Shown here: one piece after another, positions 18,577 through 25,844 of the stretch | How the letters are laid out: each line of letters opens with the position of its first letter | Numbering within the stretch: position 1 is the first letter of the stretch | DNA from: Hyphomicrobiales bacterium | GTDB lineage: Bacteria; Pseudomonadota; Alphaproteobacteria; Rhizobiales; Rhizobiaceae | Direction of reading: 5' to 3' | Length of the DNA stretch: 64,000 nt | Assembly (NCBI GenBank): GCA_900471515.1 | Contig: UCFC01000023.1 | Location: 81,874-145,873 of the forward strand | Notes under the pieces: model-generated | Told to the model about the DNA's origin: nothing | The model's database searches: none | What the model saw: only the letters and a program-made list of their open reading frames with translations | Translations under genes and position numbers: made by a program

Positions 18577-18604
18577 TACGTAGTGAAGTTGCCGCGCCAG
18601 TCAA
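18577..18604 (-). promoter_or_regulatory. Candidate promoter of the DUF475 leader
   Basis: On the minus strand TTGACT (18604-18599), a 16-nt spacer, then TACGTA (18582-18577). The -10-like element lies inside the perfect palindrome CACTACGTAGTG (18574-18585). Transcription would start near 18573, exactly where the folded leader begins. Confidence 0.5.
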
Positions 18605-18637
18605 GACGCGCGACCGGGCAGGCGCGCCGATTTCTTT

Positions 18638-18662
18638 GGAACCATGCGTACGTTCACCCGTT
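18638..18662 (+). promoter_or_regulatory. EcfG (RpoE2)-type general stress promoter
   Basis: GGAAC (18638-18642), a 16-nt spacer, then CGTT (18659-18662). This fits the alphaproteobacterial EcfG consensus GGAAC-N16-17-CGTT. It points at the small gene beginning at 18717, about 48 nt beyond the expected start of transcription. Confidence 0.68.
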
Positions 18663-18716
18663 ACAACCTAGCTGAGCCGATGAGAACATCTCAGATACTC
18701 TTGAAGGAGGGCGACG

Positions 18717-18956
18717 ATGCATAATTCGACCCATGTTCCCGACAGGCGCACGGAAGCCGCCGACCGCATGAAGCGGGCGAAGCCCAACCGCATGCAGAAA
18801 GCGCAGGTCCTGCCTCCGCACCATGTCGACCTGACCCTGACGCCCGGTGTCATCCATGACATTCACGTACCGGCGCATGTAACCGGCAGCGATCTTTCAA
18901 AGGGCGGTATCGACATCAAGAGCGACGATGCCCATGTGGCCAAACCCGTCCGCTGA
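18717..18956 (+). CDS. Small hypothetical protein behind an EcfG-type promoter (79 aa)
   Basis: A hydrophilic, His/Lys-rich protein (begins MHNSTHVPDRRTEAADR) with no signal peptide or membrane segment. AAGGAGG lies 7 nt before the ATG, one of the strongest ribosome sites in the window, which is the main reason to believe the gene. An EcfG-type promoter precedes it, and a second small gene follows 38 bp later in the same direction before a terminator. I recognise no family. A general-stress role is an inference from the promoter. Confidence 0.7.
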   Translation: MHNSTHVPDRRTEAADRMKRAKPNRMQKAQVLPPHHVDLTLTPGVIHDIHVPAHVTGSDLSKGGIDIKSDDAHVAKPVR

Positions 18957-18994
18957 AAACCAGTTCCACAATCGAAAAGACAGGTGAGACACGA

Positions 18995-19171
18995 ATGACG
19001 ATCAATCTTGTGCCGCGCGATATGTTCGTCCGGCACGAACATGAGTGGCAGGCCGTGCGTGATGCGGCCGAACGCCGGATCGATGTCGGCAAGCGCGAGA
19101 AACCAACCGTGGCGGCCGGCGCAGAAGCTGCCAGGCCGGCAAATTCACCTTCGGCAGCGCAAGGCTGCTGA
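18995..19171 (+). CDS. Small hypothetical protein, second gene of the stress-promoter unit (58 aa)
   Basis: Translation begins MTINLVPRDMFVRHEHEWQ and ends in SAAQGC at a TGA at 19169-19171. AGGTGAG lies about 9 nt before the ATG. The N-terminal half is charged and helical-looking; the tail is Ala/Pro-rich. It follows the 79-aa gene by 38 bp, and an intrinsic terminator starts 22 bp after its stop, so the two form a short operon. No family recognised. Too short for most automatic gene calls, but spacing, ribosome site and terminator support it. Confidence 0.6.
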   Translation: MTINLVPRDMFVRHEHEWQAVRDAAERRIDVGKREKPTVAAGAEAARPANSPSAAQGC

Positions 19172-19193
19172 GCCGGCACAAAGTTCGGACAAG

Positions 19194-19220
19194 ACGCCCG
19201 GTCCTGCGCCGGGCGTTTTC
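19194..19220 (+). terminator. Intrinsic terminator of the small-protein operon
   Basis: ACGCCCGG (19194-19201) pairs with CCGGGCGT (19209-19216) across a 7-nt loop, followed by TTTTC. Confidence 0.8.
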
Positions 19221-19326
19221 GTTTCCGCCAGACGCGGCCCTGGAAAAGCGATCTCGGGTCTGCCTCGCCAACCTTTCGGAAAGGATTGGGCGGCGATAAT
19301 CCGGCCCGTTCAAGGGAATCGGATCG

Positions 19327-20043
19327 ATGGCCAAGACAGCGACACGCGCACGCCGCAAGGCGCCGGCAAAAAGGAAGAGCAGCGCATCCTCCGGCGGCGC
19401 AATGCCCTGGCTGGTAATCGGCATCGCCGCCGTGGGGGCGATTGTCGCCTATGACAACTGGAAGAGCATTCGCCCGATGCTCGGCAAGGCGCCCGCGGCC
19501 ATCGTTCGCGATACCGCCGAAGCCAAACCTCCCGTGGCCAGGGAGACGCCGAAGCGGGTCGCCGTGGCGGCACCTGCCGTCAAGCCGAAGCAGGCGGGCG
19601 ATCCCGTGCCGCCGGCCGCGATCCCCTCCGCGCCCGTGCCGACGGCGAAGATCGTGCCGGCCTCCATATCCCCCAGCGCTCCCTCCGCCTCGCAGACCGC
19701 CAAGGCCGCCTTCGGTTATTGCGGGCAGGGCGAGCATATCAATTGCGTGGGTGATGCCGGCACCTTCTGGTACAAGGGCGAGAAAATCGTCATTGCCGAC
19801 ATGGTGAGCCCTGACGTCGATCGGGCGCGCTGCGAAGATGAACGCAGGATCGCCTTTGCGGCCAAGTCACGGCTGCTGGCGCTGCTCAATGCCGGTCCGT
19901 TCAATATGAATGCTGCGGGTGCCTCGGATGCTCGGGGTGCGCCGCGTGTCGTCTCGCGCGACGGTCGCTCTTTCGGCACTCGGCTGATCGATGAAGGCCT
20001 GGCGAAGAAACCGGGCGTTGCAGGCGGTTCTTGGTGCGCCTGA
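19327..20043 (+). CDS. Membrane-anchored protein with a degenerate thermonuclease (SNase)-like domain (238 aa)
   Basis: A basic N-terminus (residues 1-22) precedes one membrane helix (about 26-42), then a Pro/Ala-rich spacer to about residue 125. A C-terminal domain of about 110 residues follows, with the layout of staphylococcal-nuclease-like domains: GTFWYKGEKIVIADMVSPD, then CEDERRIAFAAKSRLLALL, and late SFGTRLIDEGLAKKPG. Compared with active SNases, where R and E flank the IDAPE-type strand, the expected catalytic Arg and Glu are not evident, so it may not cut nucleic acid. Four Cys (YCGQG, NCVG, RCEDE, SWCA) could form disulfides, fitting a periplasmic location. Convergent with the next gene. 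Function unknown. Confidence 0.72.
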   Translation: MAKTATRARRKAPAKRKSSASSGGAMPWLVIGIAAVGAIVAYDNWKSIRPMLGKAPAAIVRDTAEAKPPVARETPKRVAVAAPAVKPKQAGDPVPPAAIPSAPVPTAKIVPASISPSAPSASQTAKAAFGYCGQGEHINCVGDAGTFWYKGEKIVIADMVSPDVDRARCEDERRIAFAAKSRLLALLNAGPFNMNAAGASDARGAPRVVSRDGRSFGTRLIDEGLAKKPGVAGGSWCA

Positions 20044-20069
20044 TGCGATCGTAGAGCCATCGAGGCTCG

Positions 20070-20546
20070 TTATTTCTTTGCAGGCACCTTGCCGCTGGTG
20101 CGGAAGCTGCCGGTGAAGGACGCATCCTTGCTCTCTGCCGTGCATTCGATGGCCGTCGGCTTGCCGGCATAGGGATTGCCAAAGGTGCAGGAGCCGGCAA
20201 CCTTCACTTCGCCCGTCATCTTGTTGCCGACGCCCGTGGTGACGAGGCTAAGCGGCAGGCGGGCATTGCCGTTCGACGCGGGCTTGATACCCTTTCCGTC
20301 GCCCTGGAAGCCCAGCAGCTTGCCATCAGAGGTGAAGATGAAGGTGACAGTGCCGTTGACGAGCGTCACGCTTGCCAGCTCTCCCTTGCAGCCCTTCGTG
20401 GCATCGAATCTCGCGACGACGAGCTTCTGACATTTTCCGGCAAGCGCGATCACGCCGGGCGCACCTGGAAAATTGTCATCCGCTTGCGCAACAGCGGCAA
20501 AGGCGAGGGTGGAGAGGGCGACGACGGCAAGCGCGGAGAATTTCAT
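20070..20546 (-). CDS. Secreted hypothetical protein (158 aa)
   Basis: A clean Sec signal peptide (MKFSALAVVALSTLAFAAVAQA, cleavage before DDNFPG) precedes a mature protein of about 135 residues. Four Cys (GKCQ, KGCKG, GSCTF, IECTA) suggest two disulfides. Alternating hydrophobic and polar stretches (VTLVNGTVTFIF, GEVKVAGSCTFG) look beta-rich. No family recognised. It ends 26 bp from the convergent SNase-like gene. A periplasmic or surface location is inferred from the signal peptide. Confidence 0.75.
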   Translation of the reverse strand: MKFSALAVVALSTLAFAAVAQADDNFPGAPGVIALAGKCQKLVVARFDATKGCKGELASVTLVNGTVTFIFTSDGKLLGFQGDGKGIKPASNGNARLPLSLVTTGVGNKMTGEVKVAGSCTFGNPYAGKPTAIECTAESKDASFTGSFRTSGKVPAKK

Positions 20547-20665
20547 TTCGATTCGAATCCCATGTGCTGACGAGGCGAATCAACACCTCGGGCTCCAATA
20601 TCGCGCATTGCATGGCTCTGTGTCCGAATTTGGTTTCGGACATTAAGCAACGATTGCTAATCGTC

Positions 20666-21010
20666 TCAGCACGGATACATTTTCTTCAATGAGGTGAGCA
20701 GGATGAGGGGATAAACTTGGAACGTTTCCTCACCGATATCCGGGTGCAACTCGAGATACTTCTCCACGATCGCGACATATTCGGTCTGCGAAATCGAGGC
20801 ATTCGGCGGCAAGCAATATAGGCGTGGCTTGCCTTCATCGACGAGGTCAGTATTCACCCATTCAAGTGTCCTTCCAGCCCCACCGATCAGCATCGTGATG
20901 ACGCTTGTCTGCTTGCTCTCCATCAGCGCGCGCAGTGTCATATCTTCTTTTGCGGAAGCCGGGTTCCAGCTCAGAGCCAGCAGCAATATCAATCCAATAA
21001 AAATTCTCAT
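20666..21010 (-). CDS. Secreted Rap1a/Tai-like protein (114 aa)
   Basis: A signal peptide (MRIFIGLILLLALSWNPASA) precedes a domain of about 90 residues. Its second half, YCLPPNASISQTEYVAIVEK followed by YLELHPDI and a final KMYPC, matches the layout of Rap1a/Tai proteins: a Cys-Leu-Pro strand, a YLExHP helix and a C-terminal PC. The two Cys probably form the conserved disulfide. The ATG at 21010 is chosen because GGAGG lies 5 nt upstream; an upstream in-frame start lacks one. In Serratia such proteins neutralise type VI effectors, but no secretion genes are nearby, so a housekeeping periplasmic role is as likely. Confidence 0.72.
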   Translation of the reverse strand: MRIFIGLILLLALSWNPASAKEDMTLRALMESKQTSVITMLIGGAGRTLEWVNTDLVDEGKPRLYCLPPNASISQTEYVAIVEKYLELHPDIGEETFQVYPLILLTSLKKMYPC

Positions 21011-21144
21011 TTGCACCTCCAATGATGGAGAACAAAAGAACAATGCAACTCGCCAGTCAAGCCGCATTCCGGTAGAGCTTGCGCCCTTCTCTGCTGATTG
21101 GTCGGTCAACTCGCCCGGTTCTGAGAGGGACTGCCAAACGCAAA

Positions 21145-21186
21145 TCCAAAAAACTAAAAAGGCCTTTCGATTTCTCGAAAGGCCTT
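21145..21186 (-). terminator. Intrinsic terminator of tRNA-Val
   Basis: A perfect 12-bp stem (AAGGCCTTTCGA, 21159-21170, with 21175-21186). On the minus strand it closes on a GAAA tetraloop and runs into TTTTTAGTTTTTT. It lies 20 nt after the tRNA 3' end. Confidence 0.85.
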
Positions 21187-21205
21187 GCTTTTCAGCGAAT
21201 TAGGA

Positions 21206-21280
<75 letters not shown>

Positions 21281-21364
21281 ATCCGATGTCGGCGCATAGA
21301 CCACAAAACCTCCGGAGCCGTCAATAGGCTTTTTTGAAGTTTTGTGACGAACCGCCAGGACGCC

Positions 21365-21727
21365 TTATGCGGCAAGCATCTTGTTGACCTCTTCGACGAG
21401 GTCGCGCAGGTGGAAAGGCTTGGAAAGGACCTTCGCATCCTTCGGAGCCTTCGAATCAGGGTTCAGCGCAACGGCTGCAAAACCGGTGATGAACATGACC
21501 TTCAGGTCGGGATCGAGTTCGGTCGCGCGGCGCGCGAGCTCGATGCCATCCATTTCCGGCATGACGATATCGGTCAGCAGCAGGGAGAAGGGCTCTTCGC
21601 GCAGGCGGTCGTAAGCGCTGGCGCCGTTGTCGTAGGAAAGGACCTTGTAGCCGGCCTTTTCGAGCGCCTTCACCAGGAAACGGCGCATATCATTGTCGTC
21701 TTCGGCGAGAAGTATCTTCTGAGTCAT
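21365..21727 (-). CDS. cpdR: CpdR-type single-domain response regulator (120 aa)
   Basis: A stand-alone receiver domain. Asp53 in LLLTDIVMPEMDG is the phospho-acceptor, Asp10-Asp11 in AEDDND bind Mg, and Lys103 in VLSKPFHLRDLV completes the active site. Near full-length agreement with rhizobial and Caulobacter CpdR, including FITGFAAVALNP, supports the name. In Caulobacter, unphosphorylated CpdR recruits ClpXP for cell-cycle proteolysis, and the CckA-ChpT relay phosphorylates it. The C-terminus lacks an output domain, as expected. Divergent from the N-formylglutamate amidohydrolase gene across about 190 bp. Confidence 0.92.
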   Translation of the reverse strand: MTQKILLAEDDNDMRRFLVKALEKAGYKVLSYDNGASAYDRLREEPFSLLLTDIVMPEMDGIELARRATELDPDLKVMFITGFAAVALNPDSKAPKDAKVLSKPFHLRDLVEEVNKMLAA

Positions 21728-21917
21728 TAATCCGGACCGCTGATCACTGATATTTTTATGGGATGCCAGCCGTCTACACTAAACTTCGCCCGGTAAACAA
21801 CCGGTGAAATCGCCCTAGCCGCGACCGCCATCCCTTCTATGTAGTATGGACTTAAGGGCAGGCAACTGGCAACATGGCCGTCACAGCCACTTGATGACAT
21901 GGTAAAGAGGGCAGAAA

Positions 21918-22799
21918 GTGCCGGAAATACGCGAATACGAGCTTTTTGAAGTGCATGAGCCCGTGTCGCAGACCATTCCTTTCGTCTACAACTCCCCCCA
22001 TAGCGGCCGTATTTATCCACCGGAATTCATCGCCCAGTCGCGGCTGGAGGGGATCTCGATACGCCGGTCCGAAGACCACTATGTCGACGAACTGTTCGGC
22101 GCGGCGGTGGAGCTCGGCGCTCCGCTCCTGCTGGCGAATTTCCCGCGCGCCTATCTCGACGTCAACCGTGAGCCCTACGAACTCGACCCGCGCATGTTCG
22201 ACGGGCTTTTGCCGCCTTATGCGAATATCAATTCGCTGAGGGTTGCGGGCGGACTCGGCACCATCCCGCGCATCGTGGCGGAGAACATGGAGATCTACGC
22301 CCGCCGGCTGCCCGTGCAGGAGGGCTTGGACCGTGTCGAGAGCGTCTACAAGCCCTATCACTCGACGCTGCGGCGGCTGATTGCGCGCACGCATGTGCAA
22401 TTTGGCTTCGGCGTCCTTATCGACTGCCATTCCATGCCGGGCAACGTGCGCGTGGCCGGTAGCAATGCACGGCCGGACTTCATCATCGGCGACCGCTACG
22501 GCACCAGCGCTTCGGCAGAGCTTTCGCGCACGGCGATCGGCATCCTCGAGGAAATGGGTTTTGCGGCGATCCGCAACAAACCCTATGCCGGCGGCTTCAT
22601 CACCGAACATTACGGCCGCCCGTCCCGCGGGCTGCATGCCCTGCAGATCGAAGTGAACCGCTCGATCTACGTCGACGAGATCACCTTGGAGAAGCGGCCC
22701 GATTTCGATCTGGTTGCAGCGGCCATCACGTCGTTCATGCGACAGATGGCCGATTATATCGAGAAATTCTCCGGTGACCGGGCGCTCGCCGCCGAGTAG
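21918..22799 (+). CDS. N-formylglutamate amidohydrolase family protein (293 aa)
   Basis: Belongs to the N-formylglutamate amidohydrolase (HutG-type) family of metal-dependent hydrolases. Visible motifs are VYNSPHSGRIYP (about 23-34), RAYLDVNREPYELDP, and IDCHSMPGN (about 167-175), which supplies metal-binding and catalytic residues, then LQIEVNRSIYVDE near the end. The start is a GTG at 21918 with AGAGG about 8 nt upstream. No hut genes are nearby, so histidine degradation is not supported by context. Divergent from cpdR. A second family member lies at 61018-61827. Confidence 0.85.
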   Translation: MPEIREYELFEVHEPVSQTIPFVYNSPHSGRIYPPEFIAQSRLEGISIRRSEDHYVDELFGAAVELGAPLLLANFPRAYLDVNREPYELDPRMFDGLLPPYANINSLRVAGGLGTIPRIVAENMEIYARRLPVQEGLDRVESVYKPYHSTLRRLIARTHVQFGFGVLIDCHSMPGNVRVAGSNARPDFIIGDRYGTSASAELSRTAIGILEEMGFAAIRNKPYAGGFITEHYGRPSRGLHALQIEVNRSIYVDEITLEKRPDFDLVAAAITSFMRQMADYIEKFSGDRALAAE

Positions 22800-22816
22800 T
22801 TTTCTGCCTTCAGGTC

Positions 22817-22896
22817 AAAAAAAACCGCGCTTTGTCAGCGCGGCTAAGTCTAGGGAGGAAACACCCAAGGAGGGTATTTACAGTCAGAAGACTGTA
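22817..22896 (-). ncRNA. Candidate trans-acting sRNA with two anti-Shine-Dalgarno motifs (~80 nt)
   Basis: An RNA on the minus strand with its own promoter and terminator. It would start with a perfect 7-bp hairpin (TACAGTC, loop TTCT, GACTGTA; 22896-22879). A single-stranded middle carries CCCTCC (22874-22869) and TTTCCTCCCT (22861-22852), both complementary to ribosome-binding sites. It ends in a 7-bp GC stem (22843-22837 with 22831-22825) followed by eight T (22824-22817). This layout is that of rhizobial Hfq-type or anti-SD sRNAs such as the alpha-r14 and AbcR groups. I cannot assign a family. No open reading frame explains the region. Confidence 0.7.
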
Positions 22897-22901
22897 GCCA
22901 G

Positions 22902-22930
22902 AAACTACTGCTGCATTGCACAAATGTCAA
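22902..22930 (-). promoter_or_regulatory. Promoter of the anti-SD sRNA
   Basis: On the minus strand a perfect TTGACA (22930-22925) preceded by C, exactly 17 nt, then TAGTTT (22907-22902). This fits the rhizobial housekeeping consensus CTTGAC-N17-CTATAT in the -35 half. The predicted start lies at about 22896, at the first base of the sRNA's 5' hairpin. Confidence 0.68.
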
Positions 22931-23049
22931 GCATTATATTGCGCTGCAAAATCTTTAGGCAGTCAGCCGGAAATTGCCTGTTGTGTTTGCATTCCACCGC
23001 TTTTTCGCTATGAAAAACGCCATTTCCCGCCAGCCATACGGATGTCTCC

Positions 23050-23823
23050 ATGCTTCCCGACCGTTCGTTCTTCAACCGTCTTGCCGAAGCTGCCAAAGCG
23101 GAAACCCTGCCGCGCTTTCGCTCGGGCATCAACGTCACCAACAAGCTGTCTTCCGGCTTCGATCCGGTGACGGAGGGTGACAGGGCGGCGGAGACGGCCA
23201 TCCGCGCCCTGATCGAGCAGCATTTCCCGGAGCACGGCATTCTGGGCGAAGAGCATGGCAATGTCGGCCTCGACCGTGAGCATGTGTGGGTGATCGATCC
23301 GATCGACGGCACGCGTGCCTTCATATCCGGCGTTCCGGTCTGGGGCACGCTGATCGGCCTGCAGAAGAACGGCCGCGCGGTGGCCGGCATGATCGAGCAG
23401 CCTTTTACCGGCGAGCGCTATTTCGGCGACGAGAACGGTTCGACCTATAGCGGGCCGGAGGGGGAGCGCCGGCTGCAGGTGCGCGATTGCGGCGCTCTTT
23501 CCGACGCGATCCTCTTTACGACCTCCCCGCATCTCTTCCTGGGCGAAGAGATGGAGAAATATCGCGAGATCGAAGGCAAGGTGCGGCTCTTCCGCTACGG
23601 CTGCGATTGTTATGCCTATGCGTTGTTGGCGGCGGGCCATATCGATCTTGTCATCGAGAACGGCCTTAAGCCCTACGATGTCGGCGGCATCATTCCTGTC
23701 ATCGAAGGCGCCGGCGGCATCATGACGACCTGGGATGGCGGCCGGCCGGAAAATGGCGGCTCGATCATCGCTGCCGGCAGCAGGGCGGTTTACGAACAGG
23801 CGATCGCCATCCTGCAGCGCTGA
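23050..23823 (+). CDS. hisN: Histidinol-phosphatase, inositol-monophosphatase family (257 aa)
   Basis: A Mg-dependent phosphatase of the IMPase fold. Metal ligands are visible in LGEEHGN (about 74-80) and DPIDGTRAFISG (about 87-98), and in the C-terminal YDVGGIIPVIEGAGG. Sequence style and length (257 aa) match alphaproteobacterial HisN, which dephosphorylates histidinol phosphate in histidine synthesis. A plain inositol monophosphatase is the alternative, but ISGVPVWGTLIGL is HisN-like. Its 3' end faces the lipase gene. Confidence 0.86.
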   Translation: MLPDRSFFNRLAEAAKAETLPRFRSGINVTNKLSSGFDPVTEGDRAAETAIRALIEQHFPEHGILGEEHGNVGLDREHVWVIDPIDGTRAFISGVPVWGTLIGLQKNGRAVAGMIEQPFTGERYFGDENGSTYSGPEGERRLQVRDCGALSDAILFTTSPHLFLGEEMEKYREIEGKVRLFRYGCDCYAYALLAAGHIDLVIENGLKPYDVGGIIPVIEGAGGIMTTWDGGRPENGGSIIAAGSRAVYEQAIAILQR

Positions 23824-23882
23824 GAGATGTCGCGCAGACGCGTTCAGGCGGTTTGCTGCAGCGACATGCGTAAACTCGGAGC

Positions 23883-24854
23883 CTAGACGCCGATCGCCGT
23901 CACGTCGTCGGTTGCCTCGGCATCGCTTCCGGGAATGAAGGCGTGGAAGGCGGCAAGCGCGGCCGTGCGATAGATATCCCTCTCCTGGAATATTTCGTGG
24001 CGGGCGCCGTTGATCGGAACGAGCTGGCCGGCGCGGAAATAGCGCGAAAGCCGTTCCTGCGCCGTATAGGGCACCAGCCCGTCGCGCGTCGGAGCGATGA
24101 CGACAGAGGGAATGGTGATCGAAAAGAGGTGATAGGGCTGCGTCACGCGATCGATCGCCTTCATGCATTCGTACATCCAGCGCGCGGTCGGCGCCCCCAG
24201 CGCAAGCTCCGGATGGGCCTTCATCATGGCTATGTTGCGTTCGAAACGCGTTTCGTCCGACGTGAGCGGATTGTCGGGGAATTGCAGTTCCTTCATCTTG
24301 CCGAGCGGCAGGCTGCCGAGACCAAGAGCGCAGAGCGCGCCCGATACCGAACGGATGACGCCTTGCGAGGCGGCCTGGCCGATGAGGCCGAGGAAAGGGG
24401 CCGAAAGCACCATGCGCTCGATGCGCGTGGACAAATAAGGTGCCGCCGAAAGCGCGATCAGCCCGCCGGTCGAATGGGCGAGCATGTAGAAGGGCAGGCG
24501 GGTATCCGGCAGCACGACCTTTTCGAGAAAGGTGTCGAGATCACGCTCATAGTCGGAAAAGCGACGGAGGTGGCCGTGATTGCGCTTCCTGATCAGGCGC
24601 GGCGAGCCGCCCTGGCCACGCAGGTCGTATGTCGCGACCCAGAGGCCCTTGGCGGTGAGATCGCGGATCGTTTCGAAATATTTCTCGATATATTCGCTGC
24701 GCCCGTGCAGGAGCACCACGGTTCCATGGGCGACCGCTGTCTGCGACCGGAAGACGGCATAACGCAACCTAAGGCCGTCGTGAGTCTCGAAAAAACCCTC
24801 GGCACGGTTCTCCGGCGCCGGATTGTCTGGAGTCGAGTAGAGAACCTGTTCCAT
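23883..24854 (-). CDS. Alpha/beta hydrolase, lysophospholipase / monoacylglycerol-lipase type (323 aa)
   Basis: A serine hydrolase of the PldB/monoglyceride-lipase group. The oxyanion loop is VVLLHGRSEYIEKYFET (about 46-62). The nucleophile elbow LAHSTGGLIAL (about 128-138) has the GxSxG-like pattern HSTGG. A late Asp (RDGLVPY) and His (GARHEIFQE) complete the triad. No signal peptide, so cytoplasmic or peripheral. Convergent with hisN across 59 bp. The actual lipid substrate is not indicated. Confidence 0.82.
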   Translation of the reverse strand: MEQVLYSTPDNPAPENRAEGFFETHDGLRLRYAVFRSQTAVAHGTVVLLHGRSEYIEKYFETIRDLTAKGLWVATYDLRGQGGSPRLIRKRNHGHLRRFSDYERDLDTFLEKVVLPDTRLPFYMLAHSTGGLIALSAAPYLSTRIERMVLSAPFLGLIGQAASQGVIRSVSGALCALGLGSLPLGKMKELQFPDNPLTSDETRFERNIAMMKAHPELALGAPTARWMYECMKAIDRVTQPYHLFSITIPSVVIAPTRDGLVPYTAQERLSRYFRAGQLVPINGARHEIFQERDIYRTAALAAFHAFIPGSDAEATDDVTAIGV

Positions 24855-25090
24855 GCGGGAATGCTTCTTCGCGTGAGGGATATACTAGGGGATATCGCAG
24901 AGGCGGGGAAAATCAATGGCAAAATTACCGCTGAATATGAGCTGAATATAATATATTCGCGTTTTTCTATACGGCAAGTTTCGCGAAAGCACAGACACGT
25001 TATGGTTAGTGCGAACGAAAGATTTGTCCCGGCATGAAGCCGGTTGTCCGCACGTTCATGACTGAAGATTGGGGCGCCGGGAGGCTGGCC

Positions 25091-25615
25091 ATGAATTCGG
25101 TTTCTTCCGTCGGGTCTGTCAATTCCGGCGTCCACCAATCAACCGGCCCGGAGCGGCCGGAGTCCGTTCTCGACTATCTGCAGTCGGATTATCTCGATAT
25201 CGATCCGCCGGATGTCCATCTGGCGATCCTCAAGATGTTCAGCGACAATCCCAAGGCGCAGGCAGCCTTTGCGCGCGAATATGCTGCCGTCATGGCAATG
25301 CCGCAGAATGCCGGCATCTCACCGGAAAACGGCCAGTTCCTTGCGATCGAGCAGATGATCATGAACAATCGCGATGCCTTTCCGGCAGAGGGGTTCACGA
25401 TCACCACGAAGCTGCCGGGCGGCGGCTCGATCGTCGCCGAAGTGCCGCCTTCCAACAGTGGCGGCAAGGACAAGGGCAGCCCTCTTGCCATATTTTCAAG
25501 CAGCGATTCGGCAGCACTGTCGCGGATCGTCAGCGCTCTCGTCCTCAGCCATCGGGATGCCGGAGCAGACAGGCTGGATGCGACACAGGACCAGCTCGCA
25601 GAGCTTTATGCCTGA
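25091..25615 (+). CDS. Hypothetical protein (174 aa)
   Basis: No family recognised. The start at 25091 is chosen because GGGAGG lies 6 nt upstream; the frame is open back to 25034. The N-terminus is Ser/Gly/Val-rich (MNSVSSVGSVNSGV). The middle is helical and acidic (DYLQSDYLDIDPPDVHLAIL) and the tail ends DQLAELYA. No signal peptide or membrane helix, so probably cytosolic. It stands alone between the lipase gene and the hsp20 promoter, followed by inverted repeats (25624-25700) without a T-tract. Confidence 0.7.
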   Translation: MNSVSSVGSVNSGVHQSTGPERPESVLDYLQSDYLDIDPPDVHLAILKMFSDNPKAQAAFAREYAAVMAMPQNAGISPENGQFLAIEQMIMNNRDAFPAEGFTITTKLPGGGSIVAEVPPSNSGGKDKGSPLAIFSSSDSAALSRIVSALVLSHRDAGADRLDATQDQLAELYA

Positions 25616-25808
25616 AGAAAAGAGGCCGGCGGAGCTGAGGGAGCTCTTGGCCGGCCGAATTGAGGCTGAAGAAGAAGGGACGATACACTTCAGCCTTCGG
25701 GCCAGTGTCACCCGATGCTTCTATCTCTAGACGGCAGAGCCTGAACCTGCGCCGAACCCTCCGTTCATACAGGGTTCACGCAGCAATGGCGGCTGTGTCG
25801 AACGAGGG

Positions 25809-25837
25809 CTTGAACTCCCAGAAAGCCATCCCCATCT
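25809..25837 (+). promoter_or_regulatory. RpoH (sigma-32)-type heat-shock promoter of hsp20
   Basis: CTTGAA (25809-25814), a 16-nt spacer and CCCATCT (25831-25837) fit the sigma-32 consensus CTTGAA-N13-16-CCCATnT. Transcription would start near 25844, just before the first hairpin of the ROSE leader. Confidence 0.75.
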
Positions 25838-25844
25838 GAACTTT

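Noticed and set aside
20666..21010. Type VI secretion effector/immunity locus
   Set aside because: Only the immunity-like fold is present; no tss, vgrG or effector-like genes are nearby.
25624..25700. Terminator for the hypothetical gene ending at 25615
   Set aside because: Two inverted repeats are present but no T-tract follows on the plus strand, so termination is not supported.
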